Source: Gammaproteobacteria bacterium Ga0077536 (lineage in GTDB: Bacteria; Pseudomonadota; Gammaproteobacteria; Ga0077536). Taken from it: a stretch of 64,000 bases of DNA. The notes under the pieces are model-generated. The model was not told the origin of the DNA. It did no database searches and saw only the letters and a list, made by a program, of their open reading frames with translations. Location of the stretch: assembly GCA_001464935.1 (NCBI GenBank), contig LNEL01000035.1:1-64000 (forward strand), given 5' to 3'. This document shows, in pieces, positions 1-9,360 of the stretch (positions are counted from its first letter, which is position 1; each line of letters begins with the position of its first letter). The translations under genes and the position numbers were made by a program.

Positions 1-1446
1 GACGTCGGAGCACAGGCCGAGCGAGCCGCAGATGCTGCCATAGGAGCCGCCACCGCCCTCGAACTGCCCGCCGCCCGCGGGTGTCATGGTGCCGATGCGC
101 AGCGCCAGATCGCCACTGCCGGTCGCGGTGATGGTGAACGGGCCACCGACCGCAAAGATTTCGTCGCTGGCGATCAGTGTGACATCGGTGTTGGCATTCA
201 ACTGGCTTTCGATGAAGCCTTTGCCGACCGTCGACAGCGTGCTGTTGCCGGCGGGGGCTGCGGCGCCCGCGCCGATGCCGAGGCGGGCCGGGTCGATGAT
301 CACTTCACCGCCCGCGCCGGCCTGGACATCGCCGTCGACGCTCAGCACGCCTGCGTGGGCGGAGAGTTCGATTGTGCCGCCCGTGCCGTCGTTCGCGCCG
401 CCGCGCGCGTCGACCAGCGCGCCGGCGTCGACCGTGAGCGACTGCTCGCCGACGAGTTTCACCGTGCCGCCGTTGCCGCTGCCCTGGCCGGCGGCAGTGA
501 TCACGGCGCCCGACTTGATGTCCACATCCTCGCTCGATTGCACGACGATGCGGCCGCCGTTCGGGCCGCTCGCGTCCAGCGTGCCCGAGTTGACGATGTT
601 GCCGCCTGCAGCGCGCAGGAAAATCTGGCCATCGGCCTCGGCGATGCCGGTCGCGCGCACGACGCCTTCGTTGTTGACCGCGGTCGCGACGAGCCCGTCG
701 GCCACCTTGGCCGTCATCAGCACGCGGCCGCCGTTGGCGATGATCTCACCCGTATTCTCGACGCCCGCGTGCGCGGCGGCCGTCGCTTCGTCGACCGCGA
801 AGCTGACGAGCCCGCTGCTGTCGAGTTGCATCGTGACCTGCTCGCCGGCGGCGAGCGCGACCGTGCCGAGACGGGCCTGGATCAGGCCTTCATTGGCGAC
901 CCGATCACCCATCAGCACGACGAACTGGTCGGCGCTGATTTCACCCTGGTTCTCGACGCTGGCGTCACTGGCGCCGCTGCCCTTCGTGAACACGTAGCGG
1001 CCGTTCATGAAGTCGTCGTCGTTGATGTCGAGGGCACTGGCGGCGAAGCCCGCGGTGTCGACCTGTGCGCCGGCGCCGAAATACACACCCTGCGGATTGA
1101 CGAGGAACACGCGGCCATTGGCGTCGATGCGGCCGAGGATCTGCGATGCATTGCCGCCGACGACCCGGTTGAGGATCGCGGCATTGGCGCCGGGCTGGAC
1201 GAACTGCACGTATTCCTGGCCGCCGACCGAGAACGAATGCCAGTTCACGACCGCGTTGTTGCTGCCCTGGGTGACGGTGGTGGTGCTGCCATCGGGGCGC
1301 GTGACGGCGACCACGCCCTGTTGCACCTGTTCGCCGGTCGGCCCGGCGAGCGCGAGGCCCGGCAACAGCGCCAGCGTGGTCCATCCATAGTGGCGGCCCA
1401 GGGCAGCAGCCATCGGTTTCAGCACAGGGCGGGACTTAGCGGCCAT
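1..1446 (-). CDS. Filamentous hemagglutinin/TpsA-like exoprotein, N-terminal TPS domain (partial, runs off the left edge)
   Basis: Manual minus-strand translation from ATG at 1446: MAAKSRPVLKPMAAALGRHYGWTTLALLPGLALAGPTGEQVQQGVVAVTRPDGSTTTVTQGSNNAVVNWHSFSVGG...NPQGVYFGAGAQVDTAGFAASALDI. This is TPS-domain type sequence, open to position 1 and absent from the ORF track. It lies directly downstream of an FhaC-like gene. Confidence 0.85.
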   Translation of the reverse strand, partial: MAAKSRPVLKPMAAALGRHYGWTTLALLPGLALAGPTGEQVQQGVVAVTRPDGSTTTVTQGSNNAVVNWHSFSVGGQEYVQFVQPGANAAILNRVVGGNASQILGRIDANGRVFLVNPQGVYFGAGAQVDTAGFAASALDINDDDFMNGRYVFTKGSGASDASVENQGEISADQFVVLMGDRVANEGLIQARLGTVALAAGEQVTMQLDSSGLVSFAVDEATAAAHAGVENTGEIIANGGRVLMTAKVADGLVATAVNNEGVVRATGIAEADGQIFLRAAGGNIVNSGTLDASGPNGGRIVVQSSEDVDIKSGAVITAAGQGSGNGGTVKLVGEQSLTVDAGALVDARGGANDGTGGTIELSAHAGVLSVDGDVQAGAGGEVIIDPARLGIGAGAAAPAGNSTLSTVGKGFIESQLNANTDVTLIASDEIFAVGGPFTITATGSGDLALRIGTMTPAGGGQFEGGGGSYGSICGSLGLCSDV

Positions 1447-1568
1447 TCGTATTCCCCTGAGCCGGTATTCCGGCTCTTCGTTCTTTTGCGACGCGCCTCA
1501 TGCTAGTCGGGCGTCTGCGACAGTCATGTGAACCATTACCGCGATGCGCGGCGCAAACCGGACCCGTG

Positions 1569-3284
1569 TCAAAAATTTGCAGTAATGCCGGTCCAGAAGC
1601 GCACGCCATCGTCGTCGTCGGAGGTCTCGTGCGTGCCCAACGGATAGGCGAGTGTGGCGTCGACGCTCACGTGACCAAAGGCGAAGGCTTCGTAACCGAC
1701 ACCCACGCCGGTCAGCGATTCGCTCTTCTCGACGCCGAGCCGGTTGTGATTCTTGCGGTACACGCGGCCGGTGTCGACGAAAGCCTTGAGCCGCTGGTTG
1801 TAGAGCCCCGGGAACATGTTCACCGGATGCTGCAACTCGCCGCTCGCGAAGAAACCGCGATCGCCGGCCAGCTCCGAGGCCGGAAACGCGCGCACGTTCG
1901 ACGGCCCGCCGATGCGGAACTGTTCGGTGTCGACCAGCGGATCGAGGGACGCCACGGCGCTGAGCCGCGCGATGCCGGCCAGTTGCCGCCACAGCGGACG
2001 GTAGTGACTCATGTCGATCTGCAGTTTCGCGGCCTGCGCGTTGTTCTCGACGCTGGTGTCGCCCGGGCGGTTCAGCGGATCGATGTCGCCGCGACGCTCG
2101 GCGCGCTGGAAGTTCGTCGAGAACGTGCTGCCCAGCGTGCTGAAGCTGCCGTCCGGCGCGAGGTAGTTGAACAACGCGGAGAACACGGCGAGGCCGATGT
2201 CGATGTTGTTGCGCGTGGTCGGCACGAACGACGACTCTTCCTGGCGCGTCACGGTGCGGTCGTAGCCGATGCCGACATAGAGGTTCTTCGTCTGCGAACG
2301 CCACACCGGATGCAGCAGGTTCACGCCGAAGTTGTCGCCCTCACCGTCGATGTCGAGCGTCTCGAAGCCCGGGCCGAGCTTCTTGGCGTCGACCTGGTAA
2401 TCGAAGCTCGAGTAGTAGGCCGATGCCCGTGTGCCCCACTGGGTGACCGGCGCGCTGTAAGCGAGGCGCCCGTAATGCAGCAGGCCGGCCTCCGCGTACA
2501 CGCCGGAGAATTCGAGCCGGTCACCGTAGCCGAGCACGCCGTTCAGCGCGCCGTCGCCCTGCACGCGCCACTCACCGATGCTCTCGCGGCCATAGTTGTT
2601 CAGCGCGAGCGACGCGTCGTACCACTTCTCCTGCGACTGCAGCACGAGATCCGAGGTGCCGAACTCGGCGCCCGGTGTCAGGATCGCGCGGGTATCGAGG
2701 CCGGGGATGTCGTTCAGCAGCAGCACTTCACGCTCGAGCGGGACATCGCGCACGACGTCGCCCGGCTTCAGTTCGTTGACCTGCCACTGCACGAACTTTT
2801 CCTTCGTGCGGCGCAGGCCTTCGGTGCGCACGGCACCCAGCTTGCCTTCGATGATTTCAATCTTGATCGCGCCGGACGCCACCTGCTGCGGCGGCACGAA
2901 CGCGGAGGCCAGCGTGTAGCCGTGGGTGCGGTAATAACGCGTCAGCAGGTCGGAGACATCGTAAATCTCCAGCAGCGTCATCGAGGTCCCTTCGTAGGGC
3001 GCCACGACCTGCTGCAGGGTGTCGGTCGGCACTGCCTGGTTGCCGACGATTTCAAACCGCTGCACGAGAATCTGTTTGCCGCCGGCGGGGACACCCACGC
3101 CGGCGGACGGCGCGGCCGGCGCCCTGATCTTGTCAGGCGGCGTCGGCGGAATCGCAGCGCGGGGCCGCAACTGTTCCTGCACCGTGCCCGGGGTCGGAAT
3201 CGCCTGCGCCAGCGCCTGGCCGGTGCAGGCAGCCCCGAGCAGGAAGGGCGTGAGCTTCAGCAGTCGTGGGGCAGTCCATGTCAC
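1569..3284 (-). CDS. ShlB/FhaC/HecB family two-partner secretion outer-membrane transporter (POTRA + beta-barrel)
   Basis: 571 aa with signal peptide; POTRA-type segment (ILVQRFEIVGNQAVPTDTLQQVV...YRTHGYTLASAFVPPQ) and a C-terminal barrel ending in F (WTGITANF). Confidence 0.9.
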   Translation of the reverse strand: MTWTAPRLLKLTPFLLGAACTGQALAQAIPTPGTVQEQLRPRAAIPPTPPDKIRAPAAPSAGVGVPAGGKQILVQRFEIVGNQAVPTDTLQQVVAPYEGTSMTLLEIYDVSDLLTRYYRTHGYTLASAFVPPQQVASGAIKIEIIEGKLGAVRTEGLRRTKEKFVQWQVNELKPGDVVRDVPLEREVLLLNDIPGLDTRAILTPGAEFGTSDLVLQSQEKWYDASLALNNYGRESIGEWRVQGDGALNGVLGYGDRLEFSGVYAEAGLLHYGRLAYSAPVTQWGTRASAYYSSFDYQVDAKKLGPGFETLDIDGEGDNFGVNLLHPVWRSQTKNLYVGIGYDRTVTRQEESSFVPTTRNNIDIGLAVFSALFNYLAPDGSFSTLGSTFSTNFQRAERRGDIDPLNRPGDTSVENNAQAAKLQIDMSHYRPLWRQLAGIARLSAVASLDPLVDTEQFRIGGPSNVRAFPASELAGDRGFFASGELQHPVNMFPGLYNQRLKAFVDTGRVYRKNHNRLGVEKSESLTGVGVGYEAFAFGHVSVDATLAYPLGTHETSDDDDGVRFWTGITANF

Positions 3285-3337
3285 GGCAAGGTACTCATCG
3301 ATTGGGCCAAGGGGTCAGGACGGATCTGACAGCTTGA

Positions 3338-3365
3338 ATTATAAACAGCAGGTAAGGTATTGCAA
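3338..3365 (-). promoter_or_regulatory. Predicted sigma70-type promoter for the fhaC-fhaB-like pair
   Basis: Minus strand reads TTGCAA-16 nt-TATAAT (TTGCAA 3365-3360, TATAAT 3343-3338), about 54 bp upstream of the transporter ATG, in a locally AT-rich stretch. Confidence 0.7.
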
Positions 3366-3366
3366 A

Positions 3367-4560
3367 TCAATTAATTTTCCGTGCGTCCGGCAGCGCGAGC
3401 CTGTGCAGCATTTCGGCCGCGAGGGTCGCCTCGCTGCCGTGCGCATAGCGCCCGGCGAACTGTTCGGCCGCGCGGCGGTAACTGCGCTGGGTCAGTACGG
3501 CCCGCAGCTTGGCGCCGATGTCACCCGGCCCCCGCCGGGGCGCCGACAGGCCGGCACCGAGCATCTCGAGGCGGCGGCCGACGAGATACTTCTCGAGCGT
3601 GTACGGCACCACGAGCTGCGGCTTCCCGGCCAGCAGGAACACCATCATCGAATTGATGTTCGCATTGCTGAGGTAGGCATCGGCTTCCTCCGCCGCCTGC
3701 TTGAGGTCGACCGGCTCGTGCATCCAGACCACGTCCGGGGCGGCCGCCACCGTCGCCGCGTCGACGCCCGGGGCGTACACGCACAGGCGCGCACCGACGT
3801 CGCGGACCGCGGACAGCAGGGCCGGCAACAGCACCTCGGGATCGAGGTAGGCGAACACGCGTGGCCCGGGGCCGGCCGGCCAGGCCGGCGCGGCGCCGAA
3901 CTCGGCGCTCGGATAGGCCCCGAGGTAACTCGCGTGCGGCCGCTCGTAGCAGTGATCGAATTCGGCAAAGCTGTGGACGAAGGTCGTCGGGGTCACCAGC
4001 GCCTCGGCGACGCTGGCGGCCGGCGGCACCCCGCAGGTGGCCAGCGCGGCGTTGACGATGCCGAGCAGCCGCTGCTCATGGCGCGCCAGTTGTCCGCGAT
4101 CGGCCGGCTCCCAGTACCTCAGCGGCGGCAGCGGCGTGAGCGCCGGCGGCAGGTAGAAACCGTTGCCGGAGGCTATCGTGCGCAGCCCGAGCACCCGCCC
4201 CGCGAGCACGGCCGTCGGGCTGTAATCGGCAATGACGACGTCGGCGGCGCGCGGCGCCAGCAGGTCAAGCCAGCGCCGCAGCCGCGCGCAGACCTCGGCG
4301 GCATCGGCGAACCCGCTGTTCAGCAGCACCTCGGCAAAGCTGTTCGGTGGCGAGATGCGCTGCGCGGGCGGCGTGAAGCCGGCCGGCACTTCGACGAGTT
4401 CGACCGGCTGCCCGTCGAACACACGGCGCGCCCGCGCCACGTCGCGTGCCAGGAACGAGACCTCATGGCCGGCCTGGCACAGCAGCCCGATCAAGGCGCG
4501 ATAGCGCACGAGATGGCCGAGGCCGCCGCCGAGTTCCCAGGTGAAGACGACCCGCGACAT
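3367..4560 (-). CDS. UGT/MGT-like glycosyltransferase (GT1/GT28-type fold)
   Basis: 397 aa; N-terminal GGGLGHLVRYRALIGLLCQAGHEVSFLARD and C-terminal donor-site-like SNANINSMMVFLLAGKPQLVVPYTLEKYLVGRRLEMLGAG. Confidence 0.75.
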   Translation of the reverse strand: MSRVVFTWELGGGLGHLVRYRALIGLLCQAGHEVSFLARDVARARRVFDGQPVELVEVPAGFTPPAQRISPPNSFAEVLLNSGFADAAEVCARLRRWLDLLAPRAADVVIADYSPTAVLAGRVLGLRTIASGNGFYLPPALTPLPPLRYWEPADRGQLARHEQRLLGIVNAALATCGVPPAASVAEALVTPTTFVHSFAEFDHCYERPHASYLGAYPSAEFGAAPAWPAGPGPRVFAYLDPEVLLPALLSAVRDVGARLCVYAPGVDAATVAAAPDVVWMHEPVDLKQAAEEADAYLSNANINSMMVFLLAGKPQLVVPYTLEKYLVGRRLEMLGAGLSAPRRGPGDIGAKLRAVLTQRSYRRAAEQFAGRYAHGSEATLAAEMLHRLALPDARKIN

Positions 4561-4651
4561 GCCCGATCAACGCTGTCGCCGATCGACGGCGGTGGCGCGC
4601 TGTCGTCCTGTTGCGCGGGACGCGAGGCTTATACAATGAACGTCGATTCTC

Positions 4652-5461
4652 ATGCGTGAAGCTGTAATGCTCATCACCCTCGCCAATCTGGCGGCCATCG
4701 CGACTTACATCGGCGCCGCCTTCGGGCTCGCGCGCTGGCCCACACCCGGCAGCCGTCGCAGCCTGGCCCTCGGCCTGCTGGGATTTGCCGTGCTCGCACA
4801 CGCGGTGGGCCTCTACCCGAGCACCGTGATGGGCAACGGCCTGAACTTCAGTGTATTCAACGCCGGCTCGCTCGTCGCGTGGTGCATCGGACTCGCGATG
4901 CTGCTGCTGCTGCTCAAACCACATCCGGTTGAAAGCCTTGCCGTCGCCGTGCTGCCGCTGGTGGCCGCCGCGGTCGTCGTCGAACTGGCGTTTCCCGGTG
5001 CGCGCGACGTGATCTCCGACGTGCCGACGGGCCTGCGGCTGCACATCGCGCTCGCAATCGTCGCCTACAGCCTGTTCGCCATCGCCACGCTGCAGGCCTT
5101 CTTTCTGGCATTTGCCGGCCGCAAGCTGCGCAAGCACCAGCCTGTCCTCCACTTCCTGCCGCCGCTGCCGACGATGGAAGCGGTGATGTTCCAGCTGACG
5201 CTGCTCGCGTTCGTGCTGCTGACCGTGAGCCTCGCGCTCGGTGCGTTCTACACCGCCGATGTTCACGCCCAGCACCTCGTGCACAAGATCGTGTTCTCAC
5301 TGCTCGCCTGGCTGGTGTTCGCGACCCTGGTCGCCGGACGCTGGTATTACGGCTGGCGCGGCCGGCACGCGATCCGCTATGTCAGCGCCGGCTTCATGTT
5401 GCTCGCGCTCGCGTTCTTCGGGACCAAGATCGTGCTCGAACTGGTCCTGAACCGGATCTGA
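4652..5461 (+). CDS. CcsA/CcmC-like cytochrome c assembly family inner-membrane protein (YpjD-like)
   Basis: 269 aa, multi-TM, with HLVHKIVFSLLAWLVFATLVAGRWYYGWRGRHAIRYV typical of the YpjD/CcsA family. Start could be 4667. Confidence 0.8.
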   Translation: MREAVMLITLANLAAIATYIGAAFGLARWPTPGSRRSLALGLLGFAVLAHAVGLYPSTVMGNGLNFSVFNAGSLVAWCIGLAMLLLLLKPHPVESLAVAVLPLVAAAVVVELAFPGARDVISDVPTGLRLHIALAIVAYSLFAIATLQAFFLAFAGRKLRKHQPVLHFLPPLPTMEAVMFQLTLLAFVLLTVSLALGAFYTADVHAQHLVHKIVFSLLAWLVFATLVAGRWYYGWRGRHAIRYVSAGFMLLALAFFGTKIVLELVLNRI

Positions 5462-5466
5462 ACCCG

Positions 5467-6774
5467 TTGGAGCATTACTCGATCTACCACCTGGTGGCCG
5501 CACTGATCGTGCTGATCGTGCTGTCGGGGTACTTCTCGGCGTCGGAAACCGCAGTGATGGCGCTGAACCGCTACCGCCTGCGCCATCTCGCCGAGGGCGG
5601 ACATGCCGGCGCGAATCGCGCGCAGCACCTGCTGCAGCGCCCCGATCGCTTCATCGGGCTGATTCTCCTCGGCAACAACTTCGTCAACATCCTGCTGACG
5701 CAGATCGCGACGCTCGTGACCCTGCAACTGTTCGGCGAACTGAACCTGCTGGTGGCCACGGCGATCATCACGGGCGTGATCGTGATCTTCGGCGAGGTGA
5801 TGCCGAAGACCATCGCGGCGGTCAATCCCGAGCGGATTGCATTTCCGTCGTCACTGCTGCTGCTGCCCCTGTTGAAGATCACCCATCCGGCCCTGCTGGT
5901 GCTCAATACGATCACCGGCTTTCTGCTGAAGCCCTTCCGGATAGATCCCCAGCGCTCGACCCTGGACCCGCTCGACCGCGAGGAGCTGAGAACCGTCGTC
6001 AAGGAAGCCGGCGCGCTGATTCCGCAGAAGCATCGCGACATGCTGTTCGGCATTCTCGACCTCGAGGACGTGACGGTCGAAGACATCATGGTGCCGCGTG
6101 CCGACATCGTGGCCATCGATCTCGACAAGCCCTGGGTCGATGTCGCCGAGCAACTGAAGACCTGCCGCCATACCCGGGTGCCGTGCTATCGCACCAGCCT
6201 CGAACACATCGTCGGCATCCTGCACATGCGCAATCTGAGCCGGCTGTTTCGCCCGGGAGCGGAGCTCGACGTGAGCGACGTCGAAGCCCTGCTGACGCCA
6301 CCGCACTTCGTGCCGATGCGCGCGAATCTCTATGCGCAGCTGCTGAATTTCCAGCTCGCGAAGCAGCGCATGGCGCTGGTCGTCGACGAGTACGGGGATG
6401 TCGAAGGCCTGGTGACGATCGACGACCTGCTCGAGCAGGTCGTCGGCAAGTTCACGACCGTGCCGCAGTTCGCGGTCAGCGACGTCTATCGTCAGTCCGA
6501 CGGCGTCTTCGTCGTCGACGGCACGGCCAATGTGCGCGAACTGAACCGCGCCTTCGGCTGGACGCTGCCCGAACACGGCCCGAAGACGCTCAACGGCCTG
6601 ATCCTCGAAGCCCTCGAAGACATCCCCGACGCCGGCACCAGCCTGCGCATCGCGGACTACACGATCGAAGTCGTCCACAGCAACGAACACGCGGTGCGCA
6701 GCGCACGCGTGTTCCCCCCGGCCCACCTGGCGCCGGTGCCAGACGCGGCTGGCGACGGGCGGGTGGGGGATTGA
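5467..6774 (+). CDS. CNNM/CBS-pair/CorC-HlyC domain transporter (YfjD/CorB-like)
   Basis: N-terminal CNNM region (SGYFSASETAVMALNRYRLRHLAEGGHAGANRA), CBS pair (DIMVPRADIVAIDLD...ILHMRNLSRLF) and CorC_HlyC domain. TTG start. Confidence 0.9.
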   Translation: MEHYSIYHLVAALIVLIVLSGYFSASETAVMALNRYRLRHLAEGGHAGANRAQHLLQRPDRFIGLILLGNNFVNILLTQIATLVTLQLFGELNLLVATAIITGVIVIFGEVMPKTIAAVNPERIAFPSSLLLLPLLKITHPALLVLNTITGFLLKPFRIDPQRSTLDPLDREELRTVVKEAGALIPQKHRDMLFGILDLEDVTVEDIMVPRADIVAIDLDKPWVDVAEQLKTCRHTRVPCYRTSLEHIVGILHMRNLSRLFRPGAELDVSDVEALLTPPHFVPMRANLYAQLLNFQLAKQRMALVVDEYGDVEGLVTIDDLLEQVVGKFTTVPQFAVSDVYRQSDGVFVVDGTANVRELNRAFGWTLPEHGPKTLNGLILEALEDIPDAGTSLRIADYTIEVVHSNEHAVRSARVFPPAHLAPVPDAAGDGRVGD

Positions 6775-6786
6775 AGGGCTGCATCA

Positions 6787-6924
6787 GCCACCGAGAACAC
6801 AGAGAACACCGAGGGGAGAGAAGCAGGGAATGCTGATCTCAATGCAAGAGATCGCATTCGAGGTGCCGACCCTCTCGTAGTCCTCCCTCTTTGCGATCTC
6901 GGTGTTCTCTGTGTTCTCGGTGGC
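6787..6924. repeat. Intergenic inverted-repeat element, copy 1 (perfect 27-bp terminal inverted repeats, 84-bp core)
   Basis: Left arm 6787-6813 GCCACCGAGAACACAGAGAACACCGAG is the exact reverse complement of right arm 6898-6924. Inner hairpin at 6829-6858 (AATGC-T-GATCTC / GAGATC-GCATT). Confidence 0.95.
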
Positions 6925-6937
6925 AAAAAGTCCGTCG

Positions 6938-8296
6938 TCAAAGATCGCCCAACGCATCCGCCAGGCGCGCGACCGGGATCAGTTCGATGTCGGCCGACTG
7001 CTTCGGCGCGTTGGCTTTCGGCACGATCGCGCGTTTGAAGCCGTGCTTCGCGGCTTCGCGCAGCCGCTCGGGGCCGTTCTGCACGGGGCGGATTTCGCCG
7101 GCGAGGCCGATTTCGCCGAACACCACGAGGTCGCCCGGCACCGGCCGGTCGCGCAGGCTCGACAATACGGCGAGAATCAACGCGAGATCGCCCCCCGTCT
7201 CGGTGACGCGCACGCCGCCGACGATGTTCGCGAACACGTCGCAACCCGCCGTCGATACGCCGCCGTGACGATGCAACACCGCGAGCAGCATCGCCAGGCG
7301 ATTGTGTTCGAGCCCCACTGTCACGCGCCGCGGATTGCCGAGCGCGCTGCCATCGACGAGTGCCTGCACTTCGACCAGCATCGGGCGCGTGCCTTCACGC
7401 GTGACCATGACGACGCTGCCGGCTACCGGCTGCTCGTGACGCGACAACAGGATGGCCGATGGATTGGTGATTTCGCGCAAACCCCGATCCGTCATGCCGA
7501 ACACGCCCAGTTCGTTGACGGCGCCGAAGCGGTTCTTGAACGCGCGCACCAGCCGGTAGCGGCCACCGAGTTCACCTTCGAAGTACAACACCGCGTCGAC
7601 CATGTGTTCGAGCACGCGCGGCCCGGCGAGCGCGCCCTCCTTCGTGACGTGACCGACCAGGTAGACCGCCGTGTGTGTCGCCTTCGCGAAGCGCACGAGC
7701 TGCGCGGCGCACTCACGCACCTGCGCCACGCTGCCCGGCGCCGAGGTCAGCGCGCTGGTGTAGACGGTCTGGATCGAATCGATCACCAGCACCGCCGGGC
7801 GCTCCTGCTGGGCGATGGCGAGCACGCGCTCGATCTCGGTTTCCGTCAGCAGCCGCAGGTGATCCCGCGGCAGCTTCAGGCGATCGGCGCGCAGGGCGAT
7901 CTGCGCCGCGGATTCCTCGCCGCTGACATACAGCGTCGACACGCCGATCGTGCCGTAGTGGGCGAGGCTCTGCAGCAGCAGCGTCGATTTGCCGATCCCG
8001 GGATCACCGCCGATCAACACCACCGAGCCCTGCACGAGCCCGCCGCCGAGCACGCGATCGAGCTCTGACAGGCCCGTCGGCAGACGCGGTTCTTCCGCCG
8101 CGGCGACATCGGTCAGGCTGATGATGCGCGGCGCCTCGCCGCTGTAGGACGTGTAACGCGGTTGCGCGGCCGGTGCCGCGGCCGCCACGGTTTCGACCAG
8201 CGTGTTCCACTGGCCGCAGTCACCGCACTGGCCCGCCCATTTCGTCGACGTCCCGCCGCACTGCTCGCACTGATAGATGCGCTTCGGTGCCTTCAT
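6938..8296 (-). CDS. radA: DNA repair protein RadA
   Basis: CEQCGGTSTKWAGQCGDCGQWNT zinc finger, GGDPGIGKSTLLLQ Walker A, Lon-like C-terminal domain. Start corrected to MKAPKRIYQCEQCG. Confidence 0.97.
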   Translation of the reverse strand: MKAPKRIYQCEQCGGTSTKWAGQCGDCGQWNTLVETVAAAAPAAQPRYTSYSGEAPRIISLTDVAAAEEPRLPTGLSELDRVLGGGLVQGSVVLIGGDPGIGKSTLLLQSLAHYGTIGVSTLYVSGEESAAQIALRADRLKLPRDHLRLLTETEIERVLAIAQQERPAVLVIDSIQTVYTSALTSAPGSVAQVRECAAQLVRFAKATHTAVYLVGHVTKEGALAGPRVLEHMVDAVLYFEGELGGRYRLVRAFKNRFGAVNELGVFGMTDRGLREITNPSAILLSRHEQPVAGSVVMVTREGTRPMLVEVQALVDGSALGNPRRVTVGLEHNRLAMLLAVLHRHGGVSTAGCDVFANIVGGVRVTETGGDLALILAVLSSLRDRPVPGDLVVFGEIGLAGEIRPVQNGPERLREAAKHGFKRAIVPKANAPKQSADIELIPVARLADALGDL

Positions 8297-9360
8297 GCTT
8301 GCAGCTCGACGAAATGCGCGCGCATGCGCATGCGGCACAGGAGTTCATACGGAATCGTGCCGGCACAGTGCGCTACCTCCTCGACCGGCAGTCCCTCGCC
8401 CCACAGCACGACGGGATCACCGACGCGCGCGTCGGGCACCGGCGTGAGATCGACCATCATCATGTCCATCGACACGTCGCCGAGCACCTGCGTGCGCACG
8501 CCGTTGACGAGCACGGGCGTGCCGGTGGCGGCATGACGCGGATAGCCATCGGCATAGCCGAACGCCACGACACCGATGGGCGTGTCCCGACTGCACGCAT
8601 ATGCCTTGCCATAACCGACACCGCCGCCCGCGCGCACCTGCTTGACCGCGATCAGCGCCGAAGTCACGGTCATCGCCGGCTGCAATGCGAGTTCGGCACC
8701 GACCGATTCTGCGAACGGCGAGACGCCGTACAGCAGCAGCCCGGGCCTTACCCAGTCGCCGTGCGTCGACGGCCACGCCATGATGGCGCTCGAATTGGCG
8801 AGGCAGGTTTCATGATCGCGGGCTGCGCTCAGGCGCTCGAAGGCGTCGAGCTGGGCCGCGATGCTCGCATCGCCGCGCAGATGGGCGCTCGCGAAGTGCG
8901 TCATCAGGCGGAGCAGACGGCCCCGGCTGCCGAGGCGCTCGATGACTGCCGGCACGTCAGCCGGCGCGAAGCCCAGGCGGTGCATGCCGGTGTCGATCTT
9001 GATCCACAGCGGCGTGGCCCGGTCCTGACGCGCGAACCATTCGACCTGCTCGGCGTTGTGCACGATCGACTCGAGCCTGTGCACGCCAATCTCCGCCAGC
9101 TCGCTCGCTTCGAACGGACCTTCGAGCAGCACGATCGACTGCGCAATGCCGGCCTCGCGCAGCCGCACGGCTTCTTCGGTCGACGCGACACCGAACGCAT
9201 CCGCGTCGGTCAGCGCGCGGGCGACGCGGATGAGGCCGTGGCCGTAGCCGTCGGCCTTGATGATGGCGAGCACGCGACGTCCCGGTGCGCGGGCCTTCAC
9301 CACTTCGAGATTGCCGCGGACCGCGGCCGGATTGAAGATGACCCGCGCGGGTCGCGTCAC
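8293..9360 (-). CDS. alr: Alanine racemase
   Basis: VLAIIKADGYGHGL PLP-lysine motif; MMMVDLTPVPDARVGDPVVLWG C-terminal domain. Confidence 0.96.
   Translation of the reverse strand: MTRPARVIFNPAAVRGNLEVVKARAPGRRVLAIIKADGYGHGLIRVARALTDADAFGVASTEEAVRLREAGIAQSIVLLEGPFEASELAEIGVHRLESIVHNAEQVEWFARQDRATPLWIKIDTGMHRLGFAPADVPAVIERLGSRGRLLRLMTHFASAHLRGDASIAAQLDAFERLSAARDHETCLANSSAIMAWPSTHGDWVRPGLLLYGVSPFAESVGAELALQPAMTVTSALIAVKQVRAGGGVGYGKAYACSRDTPIGVVAFGYADGYPRHAATGTPVLVNGVRTQVLGDVSMDMMMVDLTPVPDARVGDPVVLWGEGLPVEEVAHCAGTIPYELLCRMRMRAHFVELQA

Noticed and set aside
355-1506. 383-aa plus-strand ORF at the left edge (and 86..997 +)
   Set aside because: Antisense to the FhaB-like exoprotein, which translates with a signal region and TPS motifs on the minus strand.
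6787-6924. Reading the foldback element as a simple bidirectional Rho-independent terminator
   Set aside because: No T-tract follows the hairpin in either direction (A5 follows on the plus strand). A second, non-convergent copy exists at 39508, and the arms are separated by 84 bp.
6787-6924. Reading the 9-nt periodic arms as a CRISPR or VNTR array
   Set aside because: Fewer than three units per arm, no spacers, no cas genes; the arms are inverted, not direct.
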